A stretch of DNA of 64,000 nucleotides from Sapria himalayana (lineage: Eukaryota; Streptophyta; Magnoliopsida; Malpighiales; Rafflesiaceae): positions 186,001-250,000 of the forward strand of contig JAREIK010008056.1 in NCBI GenBank assembly GCA_029783825.1, given 5' to 3'. The notes beneath the pieces are model-generated. The model had not been told where the DNA came from and did no database searches. It saw nothing but the letters and a program-made list of their open reading frames with translations. The translations under genes and the position numbers were made by a program. Below are positions 23,937 to 36,512 of this stretch, piece by piece (position 1 is the stretch's first letter; each line of letters begins with the position of its first letter).

Positions 23937-26065
23937 CTAACCTAATACATTATCATCAATGTCTTGAACTAATTCTTCAATTTCAATAGGTTTGTTTGAG
24001 CTTCTCAACCAATCTTATAGACATATGTGAACTTCAGTTGTAATAGGTTTTAAAGAACTCCAAAATTTATCTAAAGTTCTCCGCCCAGTGCTAAATGTAG
24101 ATTCGTAGGCCACAATAGATGCTTGGATATAAAATACATCACTTGCTACATTTGCCTAAGAAGGATACCTAACCTCATTTACCTTCCACCAGTTTAGAAG
24201 ATAAAAATCAATTCTATTTTTTTCAAGTTTGTCCTCCAAGTACCTATCCAACTATTCCAAAGCTGCAACTTCTTGTTCATTCTCTAATTCAACAAAAAAA
24301 AACATCAACATAAGTATCATTACCATCAAAGAAATCATCATTTTATTCAACACAGTAGAAGAGAAATCATCTTCTTTTGATTCATCTTCATTTAAATCAT
24401 TATAATCATCCAACATCTCATTTAAAGCATTTATAACCTTTTTCACCAATTTTTTAACCAATTCCTCACCATAATACTAAGTATACTTAACCTTGAGATA
24501 TTTGAGCTTATATCTAGGATCCAACACTACTACTACAAAAAAGATAATATTTTTTTGACCGAAGAGAACCCCAATATTTGTTGAATTTATGCCTCATTTT
24601 CATACTCATTTCAGACACCATTGTTTCTCTACTATTTTCACAAAGCTAAATTTTTTTCAAAATTCGAATAATCTCAGTAAAATAAACACTAGAGGTAGAA
24701 TATTATGAGCCAGAAAATTTACAAGTTACCTTATAAAAAGTTTTCAAGAAACGAGACAAAATTTTGGTGTTTGTTCAGTCTTTCTCAGTTGGAACGTTTG
24801 AACCAAAATCCTTCAAAAACCTTGTCTTTGTCCTCCAACTTATGAAATTCTTTTTGATATTTTATATTAGTTTGTAGCATCAAATAAGTTGAATTCCATC
24901 TTGTAGGACAATTTAATTGCAATGAAGATTCATATGTCAAGTTTGCTTCTTCAACGCATAACTTAAACATATCTAATCTTTTAGGACTGCTCCTCACATA
25001 TTTCAAAACACCTCTAATTTTTTGAATAGCACCCTCAACTACTGCAATGCCATCTCTGACAATTAAGTTTAGGATATGAGCACAACATCTCATATGAAAA
25101 TGCTCGCCTCTCAAAGGTACAACACTTTTCTTCACAAGCCTTTTTTTCAATTGTTCAACTGCAATATCATTATTTGATTCATTGTCAACAGTAATGCACA
25201 TCAACTTACTCAAACCCATTCATTCATACAAAACAGAATAGCATTTCTAATATTAACTCCAGAATGACTTTTAATTAAACAAAAGTTCAAAAGCCTTTTA
25301 TGCATATTCCATTGAGAATCATTGAAACGAACAGTCAAACATATATATGATAAATTTTGAATGCTAGTCCAAGTGTCAATAGTCAATGAAATTCTATAAC
25401 AATGAGATGATATGCTATCAAATAATTTCTCCTTTTCCTTCACAAACAAATAAAAATAATCCCTCGGTATAGAGTGCCTAGATGGATTTTTAAATTGAAG
25501 TACACAAACTTCACAAAACTTCTTAAACTCATCCCTCTCAACAAAACAAAAAGGCAATTAATCTATTATGATAATTTTTACCAAAGCCTCCCTAACTAGT
25601 TGTTGATCAAATTTCCAACAAGTAAATTTGTTATTCTCTGAACTAGTACCTTCAGTTAAACTCAACAGATATTCTGACTTATCTTTACCTTTGTGAGCTT
25701 CTATTAATTTTTTTGTGTGGAAATTTCCCACAATTCTCTTTCAAGTATTTCCATAAACCAGAAGTACCTTGATTACTTTTTGCCAAATATTATTTTCTAC
25801 ACCATATACAAGCTGCCCTACCAGTTTCATTTCCCTCAGAATCAACTAATATCTCATAAGTTTCCCAAACAACAGACTTATACTTTTTATGAGCTTGAGG
25901 TTCAGATGTACCTCGACTTTCTTTTACAATTGGAATTGAAGAACCTGCCGTAACAATAGGAGGGTTTGTGAAAGGAAGATGATTGGATTTACCAGTACGT
26001 TGATCATTTGTGATGTGATCATCTTCAATTTATTGTATTTTTTGTTTACCGTTGGATTGTGCCAT
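23937..26065 (-). pseudogene. hAT transposase pseudogene, copy 2 (full span)
   Basis: This is the full span of a plant RICESLEEPER-like hAT transposase, about 700 codons, from an ATG at 26063-26065 (MAQSNGKQK) to TAG at 23937. The order is: a BED-type finger with AACIWC near 25800; FCFVERDEFKKFCEVCV; the TIDTWTSIQNLSYICLT core; ITVDNESNNDIAVEQL; CAHILNLIVRDG; RSSPKRLDMF and TRWNSTYLML; a YKLKYLKV segment near 24510; and the dimerisation domain with AYESTFS, ending IEIEELVQDIDDNVLG. It is broken by a stop at codon 11, a frameshift near 25215, a frameshift near 24340, TAG in SLANVA near 24160, and TAA for Gln at 24015-24017. It is inactive, but less decayed than the other two. Confidence 0.9.
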
Positions 26066-26438
26066 CTGCATTGGCATTAATTAATATGATATGTCAAGCA
26101 TAAATACATATAAATATTTCAAACAAGCAAGCTCTAAAAAACTGACTGTAACACATTCAGTCTACTAATTCGGCCCAACCACAACACCACAACCAATACT
26201 CAACAAAACTAACTAAGACACATAATAATAATAATTAATAACTCAATTCTCGTCAGAAAAACAAACCAAAAGGTGGTGGCATATGAGTAACGGTGGAGGA
26301 AACCAGAAGCCTGACGAACAAGGACTGGACCTAACTAAACATGGCTGGAATGGCGTGAGGTGGCCTGGAACTCGTCGGAACAGCAATAGCTGCATCGGAA
26401 TTAGATTGGAAGTAGCGGAATTGGTTGCATCGTCATGT

Positions 26439-26459
26439 TATATATATATATATATATAA
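26439..26459. repeat. (TA)n microsatellite inside hAT copy 2
   Basis: About ten TA units lie in the non-coding stretch between the transposase start and the right terminal repeat. Confidence 0.9.
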
Positions 26460-26665
26460 CTATTCCTGGTTGTAGTATCGATTTTTTAGGATGGGACAGT
26501 TCTCAGGATGGATATTGCTTAAGATGCGGAACCATCCCAAAAGAAAAAATATGTGAAAGAACGGGACGGGAAAAGTCAAAGTTAACGGATTATTCTCAGT
26601 CCCGATTCTTTCAGGACAAGACTTCGTTTCGGGTCGCAAATCTCCGAGTCCCGTGAGTAGCCCTA

Positions 26666-26673
26666 CTAAATGC
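26666..26673. repeat. Right target-site duplication of hAT copy 2
   Basis: CTAAATGC follows the element end ...AGCCCTA. It leads straight into the satellite octads (atacaaagttaaatc), so the insertion is clean. Confidence 0.88.
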
Positions 26674-29600
26674 ATACAAAGTTAAATCAGTAAACTCCTA
26701 AACCCCATAATGTTTAATATATAAACTATTAAACCACTAAATACTACTTAATAATTAATAAATCTATTTTTTATTGCTATTTATTATATTTTTAAATATT
26801 CATTTTAATTACTTATTAGTGTATTTATTTAGAAATATATATTACAAAATAAATTATGAGTGGGACAAATATAATTTAAATAATATATTATTTGTCTAAT
26901 AAAAATATATGCTTATAAAAGAAGTATATATTTAAAAATTAAAAATTATTATCAAGTAATATAAGTTACTTTAATTTTGAATCAATTTGGGTTTTGTAAA
27001 TATTTTTTAATTAATATCTATCTTAATATTAATAGTTTATAAATTTAATTTTTGATATTTATTATAATATCTATCAATAAAATTATTTATATTTAATTTA
27101 TATTATATATAATTATTAATATTATTATAACAAAATATTGTATTAAAGCTTAAAAAAATTTTAAATATTATTATATTTTCAAATGTTATAACCAATGAAA
27201 ATGAAAAAAAATTATTGAAATTTTTTTTGTTATTTTAATTTTTTAAATAAAATCTATAAACCACTAAAAGACTAAAAACATAAATCACTAAACTCCTAAT
27301 GACAAAACCTATAAATACTTAAATCATTAAATTGGTATACATTAATAATAAATCATAAATCTTATTTTAATTTTTATTCAGTATAATTTAAAATTTTTAT
27401 TTAATTATTTATCAATTTATTTTATAGAAATATTAATTACAAAATAAATTATTAGTGAGACAGATCTAATTTAAATAAACCGATATCCCTAAATAATAAA
27501 TAATAAATCTTATTTTTTTTCATTATAATTTTAAATATTCATTTTAATTATTTATTTGTTTATTTATATATAAATATTAATTACAAATAAATTGAGTTAG
27601 ACAAATATAATTTATATAAATTATTTTTAATCAAAAAATTATTGATAAACTTTTTAAAAGAAAAAAAAAATTAAAATAAAAAATTATTATATAGTAATTT
27701 ATTTTGCTTTCCTTCTGAATCATTTTAGGTTTAGTAATTACATTTTAATTGATATCTATCATATTAATAATAGATTATTAATTTATTTTTTGATCATTAT
27801 TATAATATTTTTCAGTAAAATTGTTTATATTGAATTTATATGATATATAAATATAATGATTATTATAACTTAATATTGTATTTACATTTAAGAAAAATTT
27901 AAAAATTATTATATTTTCAAAGGTTATAACCTTTGAAAATATCAAAAAATAATAAAAATAAATTTTTTATTATTTTATTTTTTTAATAAAACCTATAAAC
28001 CACAATTTTGCATACAGAGTTAAATCCATAAACTCCTAAACCTCATAATGCCTAAATACACAAACCATTAAACCGCTATATACTACTTAATAATTAATAA
28101 ATCTAATTTTTATTTCTATTTATTATAATTTTAAATATTCATTTTAATTATTTATTAGTTTAATTTTATAAAAATATTTATTACAAATAAATTATGAGAG
28201 CGACATATATATTTTAATTAATTTATTTTTAATCAAAAAAAATATATGCTTATAAAAGAAGTAAAAATTTAAAAATTAAAATTATTATCTAATAATATAT
28301 TTTACTTTAATTTAGAATCAATTTGGGTTTTGTAAATATTTGTTAATTAATATAAATCTTTTTATTAATAGTTTATTAATTTAAATTTGATCTTTAGTAT
28401 ATTATCTATCAATATAATTGTTTGTATTGACTTTGTATGATATATAATTATTAATATTAAATAACTAAATATTGTATTCACATTTCAAAAAATTTTAAAT
28501 ATTATTATATTTTCAAAGGTTATAACCTATGAAAAAGAGAAAAAATTACAATTTTTTTTGTTATTTTATTGTTTAAATAAGACCTATAAACCACAAAATG
28601 CTTACAAACATAAATTTCTAAGCTCCTAAACTACAAAATCTTTCAATATTTAAACTATTAAACTGGTGTACATTAATAAAAAATCATAAATCTCAATTTA
28701 ATTTTTATTAAGTATATTTGTAAATTTTGATTTTAATTATTTATCAATTTATTTTTATAGAAATATTAATTACAAAATAAATTATTAGTGAGACAGATCT
28801 AATTTAAATAATTTATTTTTCATCAAAAAAAATATATATCCTTATAAAAAGAGGCAAATTTTTAAAAACAAAAATTTATTATTTAGTAATATATTATATT
28901 TTTATTTTGAATCATTTTAGATATTGCAATTATATTTTAATTTATATCATTCTTATCAATAATAGTTTATTACTTTTATATTGATCATTATTATAATATT
29001 TATTAATAAAATTATTTATATTGAGTTTACATTATATATAATTATTAAGATTATTTTTACTGAATATTATATTCACATTTAAAAAAAATTTAAAATTATT
29101 ATAATTTCAAAGGTTATAACCTTCAAAAATTTTAAAAATTAAAAAATAATTTTTTTATTTTTTCATTTTTTATATAAAAACTATAAATCACTATAGGCCT
29201 AAACACTTAAATCACTAAACCACAAAATACCTAAATACTTAAACCATTAAACTAGTATATCCTGAATAATAAATAATTAATCCTTATTTTATTTGTATTC
29301 ATTATATTTTTAAATATTCATTTTAATTATTTATTAGTTTATTTTTATAGAATTATAAATTAAAAATAAATTATGAGGAATACAAATATAATTTAAATAA
29401 TTTACTTTTAATAATAAAAAATACAAACTTATAAAAAGATGCAAAAATCAAAGAAAGTATTATTTTGTAATATATTTTACTTTGATTTTGAATAAATTTA
29501 TGTTTTGCAAATATATTTAAAATAATATCTATCTTATTAATAATAGATTGTTAATTTATTTTTTGATCATTAATATAATATATTTCAATATAATTGTTTT

Positions 29601-32172
29601 TATTGAATTTACATGATAATCTAATTATTATGATTATCATAACTAATTATAGAATTCACATATAATAAAAATTTAAAAATTGTTATATTTTCAAAGTTTA
29701 TTACCTTCAAAAATGAGAAAAAATAACAAAAATAAATTTTTTGTCATATCATTGTTTAAATAAAATTTATAAACCATTAAATGCCTAAATACATAAATAT
29801 CTAAACTCATAAAACCCGAAGCCCCTAAATACTTAAACCTTTAAACTCGTAAACCTTAAATATAATTTAAATATTTATAGAAATATTAATTACAAAATAA
29901 ATTATGAGTGATACAAATATAATTTAAATAATATATTTTTCAACAAAAAAAACATATAAGCTTATAAAATGATGCAAATACTAAAAAAATTATAATTTAG
30001 TAATAAATTTTACTTTGATTCTGAATTATTTTAGGTTTTTTAATTATTTTAATTTATATCTATCATATTAATAATAGTTTATTAATTTATTTTTTTATAA
30101 TTGATATAATATCTAATAATAAAATTGTTTATATTTAGTTTATATCATATATAGTTATAATATTTATTATTATTAAATATTATATTCACATTTTTAAAAT
30201 ATTTTAAAATTATTATATTTTCAAATGTTATAACCTTTGAAAATTGCAAAAAATATAAAAAAAAATTTTTTTGTTATATCATTGTTTGAATAAAACCTAT
30301 AAACCATTATATTCCTAAATACTTAAATCAATTACTTCTAAATCTTAAATGCCCTAAATAGATAAAATTTTTAAACATGTATATCCTAAATAATAAATAA
30401 TAAATCTCATTTTTATTTTTTTCATTATAATTTTAAATATTCATTTTAATTATTTATTTGTTTATTTTTATATAAATATTAATTATAAAATAAATTATAA
30501 GTTATGAAAATATAATTTATATAAATTATTTTTCAACAAAATAAAATATATAAACTTAATAAAAGAAGAAAAAAATTAAAAACAAAAAAATATTTATATA
30601 GTAATATATTTTACTTTGTATCTGAATCATTTTAGGATTTGTAATTATATTTTAATTGATAGCTAACTTATTAATAATAGATTATTAATTTATTTTTTGA
30701 TCATTATTAGAATATTTATCAATAAAAATGTTTATATTGAATTTATATGATATAAAATTTAATTATTATTATAACTAAATATTGTATTCACTTTTGAAAA
30801 AAGTTTTAAAATTTTTATATTTTCAAAGATTATAACCTTTGAACATCTGAAAAAAAATATATATATATTTTTTTGTTATTTCATTATTTAAATAAAACCT
30901 ATAAAACACTAAATGTCTAAGCAATTAAATCACTATACTACAAAATCCTGATACCCCTATATAGATAATCCTTTAAACCGGTATACCCTAAATAATAATT
31001 AATAAATCTCATTTTTATTTGTTTTCATTATAATTTAAAAAGTTATATTGATTGTTAAGTTTTATATTTATATATATATATTAATTATAAAATAAATGAT
31101 GAGTTAAATATATAATTTATAAAAATAATTTTTTATCAAAAAAAAGATAAGCTTATAAAAAGAATAATAATTTTAAAACAAATATTTATTATTAAGTAAT
31201 ATATTATGCTTTTCTTTTGAATCATTTTAGGTTTTGATATTTTATTTTAAATAATATCAATATTATTCATAATAGATTTTTAATTTATTTTTTGATAATT
31301 ATTAGAATATCTATCAATAATTTATATTGAATTTATATGATATATAATTATTATGATTATTATAAATAAATATTTTATTCACTTTTGAAAAAAATTTATA
31401 AATTATTATATTTTCAAAGGTTATAATCTTAAAAAATGAGAAAGAATACAAAAAATTAATTTTTTGTTATTTCTTTTTTAAATAAAACCTATCGATCACT
31501 AAATGTTTACATACTTAAATCAGTAGCTCATAAAACCAGAAACCCCTAAATAAATAAACTTTATAACAGTTGTATACTACTTAATAAATAATAAATCTCA
31601 TTTTTATTTCTATTTATTATAATTTTAAATTTTCATTTTAATTATTTATATTTTAATTTTTTATCAATTACAAAAAAAATTTCGAGTGAGATAAAAATTA
31701 TTTATATAATTTATTTTTAATCAACAAAAAATATAAGCTTATAAAAAGATGAAAAAAATTAAAAATTAAATACTATTATTTAGTAATATATTTTTATTTT
31801 ATTTTGAATCATTTTGTGTTATGTAATATATTTTAATTAATATTTATATTATTAATAATAGTTTATTAATTTAATTTTTGATCATTATTATAATATCTAT
31901 CATTAAAATTATTTATTTTGAATTTATATGATATATAATTAATAATATTAATATAATTATAGATGGTATTCACATTTCAAAAGATTTTAAAAATTATTTT
32001 ATTTTTAAAGGTTATAACCTTTCAAAATCTAAAAAAAATAAAAAAAAATTATTTTTATTATATAAATAAAACCTATATACCACTCAATGCCTAAAAACAT
32101 AAATTGCTAAACTCCTAAACTGACAAACCCCCTAAATAATCGATCCATTAAACCAGGTGTACCATTTATAAT
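26674..32172. repeat. Satellite array block 5
   Basis: Monomer centres lie near 27184, 27922, 28519, 29112, 29694, 30226 and 30828. The 27184-27922 gap (738 bp) is a long-form monomer. A perfect 32-bp palindrome is at 27911-27942. From about 28793 the block is colinear with 1-3322, class by class, ending in the ttgtgttatg monomer (31810) that hosts the second solo LTR. No gene is visible. Confidence 0.88.
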
Positions 32173-32745
32173 TATTTGGCAATTGTGCTTCCACGGTAGT
32201 GAGATTGATATAAAGAAACACAGAAACAACAGAAAACAAGCAATATATATATCCCAATTTAGCAACCATCCATGATAGAATCAAAAATGAGAAATAAACA
32301 GTGAAAATAATGTGGTTCACTAGTCACTCAGTAAGACTAGCTAAATCCAGTAGAAAATGCTTTTGTCTTACAGATTAAAGCAACAGAAATGTCTAATAGT
32401 ATGCAGCATACAAAATAGTCGTGATAAATCTCATAGAGAGAAGAGAGAGAGATGATGAACAGTTCCACGGGTCCAAAAAAAAGCCACCCAAAAATAAAAT
32501 TACAAAGCATTTTATATTAAAATTTTTTTCCGTTCACTTAACTGGAGCGAGTAGGATCATGAGACGGGTCAGGCTCTGCTTCAATTTTGGCCCGCTGTCT
32601 GGTCAACAATACCTCCGTTATTGTCCTACTACTGCATCCCCGGCATCTTAATATTTCTTTTCCTGCACTTTCATGAAAATATTAAAAAAGAAAAAATATT
32701 TGTTTATACAAACAGATTATCAAAAAATAAATTACATATACAGCA
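32173..32745 (-). mobile_element. Solo LTR, copy 2
   Basis: This 573-bp copy of the element at 3323-3899 sits in the same monomer class, with the same ATAAT duplication (32168-32172 and 32746-32750). Its first bases have changed (TATTTGG for TGTTGGG), so the TG end is lost. The right end is CAGCA. Shared site and flanks show it came by array duplication, not by a fresh insertion. Confidence 0.8.
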
Positions 32746-35700
32746 ATAATAAATCTTAAATCTCATTTTAATTTGTATTCATTATAATTTTAAATATTAA
32801 TTTTAAATATTTATTAGTTTAATTTTTATATAAATATTAATTACAAATAATTAATTAGTCAGACAAATATAATATTAATAATTACTTTTAATAAAAAAAA
32901 TATAATATTATAAAAAGTAGTAAAAATTTAAAAACAAAAAATTATTATTAAGTAATAAATTTTACATTGATTTTGAATCATTTTAGGTTTTGTAATTATA
33001 TTTTAATTTATATCTATCATATTAATAATAGTTTATTAATTTATTTTTTGATATTTGATATCATATCAATCAATAAATAAAATTATTTATTTTTTTGTTA
33101 TTTCATTATTTAAATAAATCATATAAACTACTAAATGCCTAAATACTTAAATCAATAACTCCTAAATCTCTAAAACCCTATATAAATAATCATTTTAAAC
33201 TGGTATATCTTAAATTATAAATAATAAATCTCAATATTATTTTTTTCATTATAATTTAAAATATTCATTTTAATTATTTATTCATTTATTTTTATATAAT
33301 TATTAATTACAAAATAAATTGAGTTAGACAAATATAATTTATATTATTATTTTTCATCAAAAAAATATAGATAAACTTTTTAAAAGAAAAAAATTTAAAA
33401 CAAAAAATTATTATATAGTAATATATTTTGCTTTGTTTCTGAATCATTTTAGGTTTTATAATTATATTTAAATTGATATCTATTTTATTAATAATAGATT
33501 ATTAATTTATTTTTTGATCATTATTAGAATATTTATCAATAAAATTATTTATATTGAATTTATATGATATATAAATATAATGATTGTTATAACTAGATAT
33601 TGTATTCACATTTAAAAAAAATTAAAAATTATTATATTTTCTAAGGTTATAACCTTTGAAAATATTAAAAAATAATAAAAATAAATTTTCTATAGTGTGA
33701 CATATATAGTTTAAATAATTTATTTTTCATTAAAAAAATGCTCATAAAAAAAGGCAAATTTTTTAAAATAAATAATTATTATTTAGTAATATATCTTATT
33801 TTGATTTTGAATCATTTTAGATTTTAATATTATATTTTAATTTATATCATTCTTATAAATATTAGTTTATTAATTTATTTATTGATCATTATTATAATAT
33901 CTATCAATAAAATTATTTATATTGAGTTTACATTATATATAATTATTAAGATTATTATAACTAGATATTATATTCACATTTAAAAAAGTTTAAAAATTAT
34001 TATATATTCAAAGGTTATAACCTTCAAAAATTAAAAAAAAAATCAAAAAATTAATTTTTTTGTTTTTTCATTCTTAAAATAAAAACTATAAATCACTAAA
34101 GGTCTAAACAATTAAATCACTAAACTCCGAAACTACAAAACACCTAAATACTTAAACCATTAAACCGGTATATCCTGAATAATAAATAATAAATCTCAAT
34201 TTTATTTGTATTCATTATAATTTTAAATAATTATTTTAATTATTTATTAGTTTATTATTATAGAATTATAAATTACAAAATAAATTATGAGTATGACAAA
34301 TAAAATTTAAATAATTTAATTTAAATAACAAAAATATAAACATAATTAAAAAGGCAAAACATAAAAAAAATTATTATTTGGTAATATATTTTACTTTGAT
34401 TTGAATAAATTTAGATTTTGCAAATACATTTTAAATAATATTTATTTTATAAATAATAGTTGATTAATTTATTTTTTGATCATTATTATAATATCTAGCA
34501 ATGTATTTATTTATATTAAATTTAAATGACTTATATTTATTAAGATTATTATAGATAAATATTATATTTACATTTGAAAAAAATTTAAAAATTTTTATAT
34601 TTTCAAAGGATATAACCTTCCAAAATTAGAAAAAATAAAAAAATAAATTTTATGTTATTTTATTGTTTAAATAAAACTTATAAACCACTAAATTCCTAAA
34701 CACTTAAATCTCTAAACTCCTTAACAGAAAAGTCCCTAAATACTTAAACCTTTAAACTCGTAAACCTTAATTATAATTTAAATAATTTATTAAAATATTA
34801 ATTACAAAATAAATTATGAGTGATACAAATTTAATTTAAATAATTTAATTTTCATCAAAAAAAAATATATAAGCTTATAAAAAGAAGCAAAAACTAAAAA
34901 TCAAAAATTATTATTTAGTAATAAATTTTACTTTGATTTTGAATAATTTTAGGTTTTACAATTATATTTTAATTTATATCTATCATATTAATAATAGCAT
35001 ATTAATTTATTTTTTGATAATTGATTTAATATCTATCAATAAAATTCTTTATATTTTGTTTATATTATATATAATTATAATTAATATTATTACAAAATAT
35101 TGTATTTACATTTTAAAAAAATTCTAAAATTATTATATTTTCAAAGGATATAACCTTTGAAAATATGAGAAAATATCAAAAATAATTTTTTTGTTATTTA
35201 ATTATTTAAATAAATCCTATAAACCAATAAAATGCCTAAATACTTAAATCAATAACTCCTAAATCTCTAAAATCCTAAAAAGATATTACTTTTAAACTAG
35301 TATACCCTAAATAATAAATAATGAATAATAAATCTCAATATTATTTTTTACATTAAAATTTAAATTATACCTTTTAATTATTTATTCAATTATATTTATA
35401 TAAATATTAATTACAAAATAAATTATAAGTTAGACAAATATAATTTATATAAATTATTTTTCATTGAAAAATATAGATAAACTTATAAAAGGAATAAAAA
35501 ATTTAAAAACTAAAATTTATTATATAGTAATATATTTTGCTCTTCTTCTGAATAATTTTAGGTTTTGTAATCATATTTTAATTGATATCTATATTATTAA
35601 TAATTATTTATTAATTTATTTTTTGATCAATATTAGAATATTTATCAATAAAATTGTTTATATTGAATTTATATGATATTTAAATATAATAATTATTATA

Positions 35701-36432
35701 ACTAAATATTGAATTTACTTTTGAAAAAAATTTAAAAATTATTATATTTTCAAAGGTTATAACCTTTCGAAATATGAAAAAATAATAAAAATATTTTTTT
35801 GTTATTTTATTTTTTAAATAAAACCTATAAACTACTAAATGCATACACAGTTAAATCAGTAAACTCCTAAACCCCGTAATGCCTAAATACATACACCATT
35901 ATACCACTATATACTACTTAATAATAAATAAATTGAATTTTTATTTCAATTTATTATAATTTTAAATATTCATTTTAATTATTTATTAGTTTGCTTTTAT
36001 AGAAATTTTTATTACAAAATAAATTATGAGTGCGACACATATACTTTAAATAATTTATTTTTAATTATAAAATATATATACTCTTTTAAAATAAGTATAA
36101 AACAAATATTATTAAAAATTAAAAATTATTATCAACTAATATATTTTACTTTAATTTGGAATTAATTTGGGTTTTGTAAATATTTTTTAATTAATATCTA
36201 TCTTATTATAAATAGTTTATTAATTTAATTTTTGATAATTTTTATAATATCTATCAATAAAACTGTTTATATTTATTTTATATGATATAGAATTATTAAA
36301 ATTATTATAACTAAATATTGTATTCAAATTTCAAAAAATTTTAAATATTATTAAATTTTCAAAGGTTATAACATTTGAAAATGACAAAAAATTACAATTT
36401 TTTTTGTTAATTTATTGTTTAAATAAAAGCTA

Positions 36433-36512
36433 TAAACCACTAAATGCCTAAAAACATAAATCACTAAACTCCTAAATGACAAAACTTCAAAATACTTTAA
36501 CCATTAAACTGG
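36433..36512. repeat. Second clean octad block, ten 8-bp units
   Basis: The units taaaccac, taaatgcc, taaaaaca, taaatcac, taaactcc and taaatgac are followed by aaaacttc, aaaatact, ttaaccat and taaactgg, all in register without an indel. The palindromic GGTATAC element follows directly. Confidence 0.85.

Larger units (their letters stand above)
22970..26665 (-). mobile_element. Complete but inactive hAT transposon, copy 2
   Basis: The element is 3696 bp, bounded by an 8-bp target duplication. Its terminal inverted repeats match at 16 of 21 positions (TAGGGGTGCTCATGGGACGAG on the left; TAGGGCTACTCACGGGACTCG as the complement of 26645-26665). Both subterminal regions carry clusters of GGGAC and GGGACGGG motifs (22983, 23088-23097, 23133, 26561-26570) that may be transposase binding sites. 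A single transposase gene runs on the minus strand. A (TA)n run lies at 26439-26459, between the gene start and the right end. About 970 bp of non-coding DNA lies between the left end and the transposase stop. Confidence 0.9.
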
